DNA from: Craterostigma plantagineum
Lineage: Eukaryota; Streptophyta; Magnoliopsida; Lamiales; Linderniaceae
DNA: 64,000 bases
Reading direction: 5' to 3'
Assembly: GCA_027422505.1 (NCBI GenBank)
Contig: JAPQWV010000122.1
Span: 1,364,001 to 1,428,000 of the forward strand
Positions within the stretch are counted from its first letter, which is position 1. Every line of letters starts with the position of its first letter. Both the position numbers and the translations under genes were made by a program. Below the pieces are notes generated by a model, which worked only from the letters and a program-made list of their open reading frames with translations, did no database searches and was not told where the DNA came from. Positions 58,236 to 64,000 of this stretch are shown here, in pieces.

Positions 58236-60351
58236 AGCACGTTGGCTGCAGTGACGTTCCATTTTATTTTCTTTTTGTTCTTTTTTATTTCGAGAGTATC
58301 TCATGTACTCGATTATGCGCGGTGATGTTTTAGTTTCTCATTATCTTTTCTCTATTTGTTCTTTATATTTCGGTTATCTCATTTAACTTATTATAGGCTT
58401 GCACCAAACGAACTACTTGGGCCGTGATGTTTAGTCTATTATTACCATTATTCAATTCAATTTTACGCTCTCGACTATTAATCAGCCTCGTCTGTCGAAG
58501 CTTGTCGTCCTTCAATTTACCATTAATTTGGTCTTTCTAATCGTTATCTAGAGAGGGAAGGAAAGATGACATACCTTATAGTTGTTTTAGAATGATATTT
58601 GATTCAGAAAAAGTGCGAGTGCTCGCCATCCCACTGGCCGACTCCATCTGCAAAGTGCTGCACAACATACATTAGAAGCCTGTGATAACATACATTAAAA
58701 TATTTTGGCCAAACTGGGTTATAAATAGAAGAGATCGTATTTGGCAAGCTATCGATGTTTATGTAAAACTATTTGACGTGGATAAAACGAAATGTATGTT
58801 TGGTTATCGAGATTACAATAAACTGAATGATGTGTTTCTCTAAACCAATAGATAGTGATTTAGAGTTGTGTTACATAAACTCATTATATATATAATATAT
58901 ATCTATACGTCGAACACTTCAATATCTATCAAATCAATATTCAGAATAAGAAATCATATACATACACAATAGACTTTCTTATTCAATAGTCATCCAAATT
59001 TGTTCAAATACAGCACATCCAGGAAATAAACCATTTTGTCTCCAATAGGGAAAACAAATCATTATCGAATTTCAAATAGAAGGCTTATAGGAACAATTTA
59101 AACGGAATCAAGTGAAGTGAGACAGAATTTCAACCCAATACGCGGCTATCGCCATATGAAATCACAAATATCTCTAGTATATATGTGTGGAGAAATATTA
59201 AGATCATAAAATACAGAAACAACAAGGAGAAAAAAAAAGCATATTCAAAGGAATAATTGGCAACCATGAATCTTGGGAAAAACTTATAAATCAAGGTCAT
59301 TCGCATACAAATCGTCGTGTAAATTCCTCATCCATTATGTGGTGCATGGTAAATTAAAAGTTATTATATTATTTAAAAATAGCAATAATACAACAAATTT
59401 GTATATAACGATGAAATCACATACAACGAATGTAGATCTGAAAATCGATGTGAAAATTGACGTTGATTTCACCCAATTTTCCATTGGCATTGAATACTCC
59501 TTTTCATACCATTAACATCAAATGGGGAATCAAACTAGGCAAAAGTGTAAGATCTAACCATTGGATAAAAACACAGAGCAACCGCGAGAAATTTAGATAG
59601 AACGAGAAAATATTTCTTTGGCTTGGATAAAATATACACGGCGGTGCACAAACGTTTTGCGTTTTTTAGAGTCGAATAGGATTGCTAGGTTTGCTATAGG
59701 AAAAGGTGATGGAGGAGCGGCGGCGATTCTAATGTTTTGAGGAGTCGAGTTAGGGCTTTTAGGTTTTGCTTGAAATTTTGGGAAAAATGGCGATTCAACT
59801 TTAATATAACTCAACGTTGACTTCATTGTACATTATTTTCCGAGTCAAATTAAAATTAAAAAAACAAACGCTCATTGAATAATTTTTGCCGTCCGTGCTT
59901 CATGAAGCCCACCGTATAAGCCCAAATAACAATTTTCTCATAAAAAATCAATTAATGATAGATCGAATCAATATTCCAATCTAGTATACGTTTGTCAATA
60001 AGTTTTCAAACTTTTGTTGTGAAATTTAAACAATCATTTGTACTGATTAAGTTTTCCTTTCATTTTTTTTCCCATCTATTTCTCTAACTGCAATTGGACG
60101 GATTAACACAAACAACACACGCACATTTATCCTACCTAGAATAAGCTCTCATGTAATGTCTAACAGTTCATGAAAGAGTTGAATGCATGAGAATAATAAT
60201 AATAATGATAATAATAATAAAGATAACATAAAGTTTACAGGGAATATTGATATATGTGTAATTGATTGCCAACAAGTGTCGAAATGTAACAAGATTGGAT
60301 GCATATTTCTTCATACCGTAGCTGTTTGAGGCTGGCTTACATTAAGAATGA
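58236..60351. other. Intergenic downstream of glycolate oxidase
   Basis: AT-rich, with AT and AAT microsatellites near 58890 and 60193-60230. No gene recognised. The last few hundred bases probably include the glycolate oxidase 3' UTR. Confidence 0.5.
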
Positions 60352-62754
<2,403 letters not shown>

Positions 62755-63160
62755 TGTTTTTTTCCCCCTTCCTTAATCTATTGCAGAGTTAGCAGAATAT
62801 TTTATACTTAATGGAGGAAGATTGATGATAACGAAAGACCTCATCAGTTCTTATATATTATTTTTTGCAAATCTCAATCAAGAACCATTTTTTCTATTGC
62901 GGAGTATGTCAATTAACAGCAGGATATGGGAAATAATTGCTTCATGGGTGGGCTTAATCGAAATCCATGCTAATTTAGGGACTAAAAAGAACAGAAATAA
63001 AAAATAAAAAAAAAAAAAAAGACAAGCTTTTGTTGAGAAGAAATCTTTTAAGTTCTCAACGAAAACTTCAAAACTAGAATCAAACACTTGGTGTATTAAA
63101 CAACACTTAACAGACTACTAGTAAGATCATTAACTCTTTTAATACAGAAACCTTATCAGT

Positions 63161-63195
<35 letters not shown>

Positions 63196-64000
63196 CAGAC
63201 CTTGAGTTTCAAGAATTAATGAAAAGAGTGCATGCAGTGTAAAACAAGTAGAAGGGCTACTAGTAAACGACTTGGAAGATAAACTTGACAAAGAAAGAGA
63301 ACCAAGAAAAAAGTACTACATATTATCTTAAATATCTGTAATAACAAAAATAATAATTAAAAAAAATAGCGTGACGAAGTGTGGGGTTCGCAACGAAACG
63401 AAGCACAAAAATGAGGATTAGAATTTGAAGGTTATAATTCTCAAACCACATCCGATTAGGAGACGAGCTCCGCCACAAGAAATCCACTTGCTTCCACATA
63501 TCTTTTTTTTTTGTTGAATATTATTTCAGTCATGACGTGTCAAGATCTTAGGTTATGTTTTTCCTTTCGATTTCCACAGGTGATCAATGATTCAAGGAAG
63601 AGAGTCTGCACTCTGCTTGAAATAAATTAGTCCTAGCTTTAATTTTAGCTTTATCAAACAATATGAAGTTTACAGGAATCTTGACTATCGTATTAGAGAA
63701 AATGTCATTCTTACATGACCCGTAGACTAATGTGTACCGTAAATCTATAACTGGTTGATTGATTATGAATCTTCTAAAATTTTAACATTATTTTCGTAAC
63801 TATAACAAACATAAGAATGTGGATAAATAAGTACGATAGTATCCGACACTTAATTAGTTGTGAAATTATTTTTAAATCATTTTCTGGAAAATGGAAAACA
63901 GTAAACATATTGCGATTTATGGATTCAACAAGACGAGCACTTTGCCAAAGTCAGAAGTTTTCTAATCTTTATGTGAGATCTACGAATAATGCGAAAATAT
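62755..64000. other. Glycolate oxidase 5' flank
   Basis: Likely 5' UTR and promoter on the minus strand, then AT-rich DNA. It contains a GA microsatellite (about 63166-63195) that may lie in a promoter or leader. No further gene seen to the window end. Confidence 0.5.
63166..63195. repeat. (GA)15 microsatellite
   Basis: An uninterrupted GA run about 410 bp upstream of the glycolate oxidase start codon. On the coding strand it is a CT run, common in plant core promoters and leaders. Confidence 0.85.

Overview
The window is nuclear DNA of a flowering plant, most likely a eudicot. It has AT-rich intergenic DNA, GT-AG introns, plastid, mitochondrial and peroxisomal enzymes, and several plant transposon families. 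The intronless polyphenol oxidase looks like those of asterids and Lamiales, but that placement is an inference from memory. Exon joins were worked out by hand from splice consensus, reading frame and family knowledge.

Layout: 1-5574 is a hAT-type element split by a 5.2-kb internally deleted Mutator-like element (MULE), which in turn carries a solo LTR. Next come a dienelactone hydrolase-family gene (5722-7635, +), a 20-exon mitochondrial aconitase (9425-15369, +), a TMEM97/EXPERA membrane protein (16267-17193, +), a small MULE-like element (17756-18136), a complete young Ty1/copia retrotransposon (18512-23358, coding on -), a class III peroxidase (24059-25487, +), a C/D-box snoRNA locus (about 26460-26960, +), a 1.1-kb non-autonomous MULE (28007-29084), a SOUL haem-binding protein (29919-31231, +), a cytosolic-type tyrosyl-tRNA synthetase (32444-34626, +), a polyphenol oxidase broken by a 4-bp duplication (35187-36930, -), a TRIM-like element (about 38999-39606), a 9-cis-epoxycarotenoid dioxygenase with an intron (41839-43842, +), an 8.2-kb Kaonashi-type MULE carrying a transposase and a ULP1-like protease gene (45917-54075), an 84-bp tandem satellite (about 56650-57780) ending at a 430-bp hAT element (57798-58227), and a glycolate oxidase gene (60352-62754, -).

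The host genes do not form a pathway. They are ordinary, separately transcribed plant genes of respiration (aconitase), photorespiration (glycolate oxidase), translation (TyrRS), ABA synthesis (NCED), and cell-wall or defence redox chemistry (peroxidase, PPO). Two of them carry frame lesions that look recent: PPO has a 4-bp tandem duplication just after its last copper-binding histidines, and glycolate oxidase reads past a peroxisomal targeting signal that is intact one frame away after a C6 run.

The most unusual structure is in the MULEs. The Kaonashi-type elements are full of GGTAC/TACCA words, both in their long terminal inverted repeats and in several internal degenerate arrays outside the coding exons. 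Two unrelated smaller MULE-like elements also carry internal arrays with a TACCA core. I suggest these are amplified transposase-binding or regulatory sites. This is an inference.
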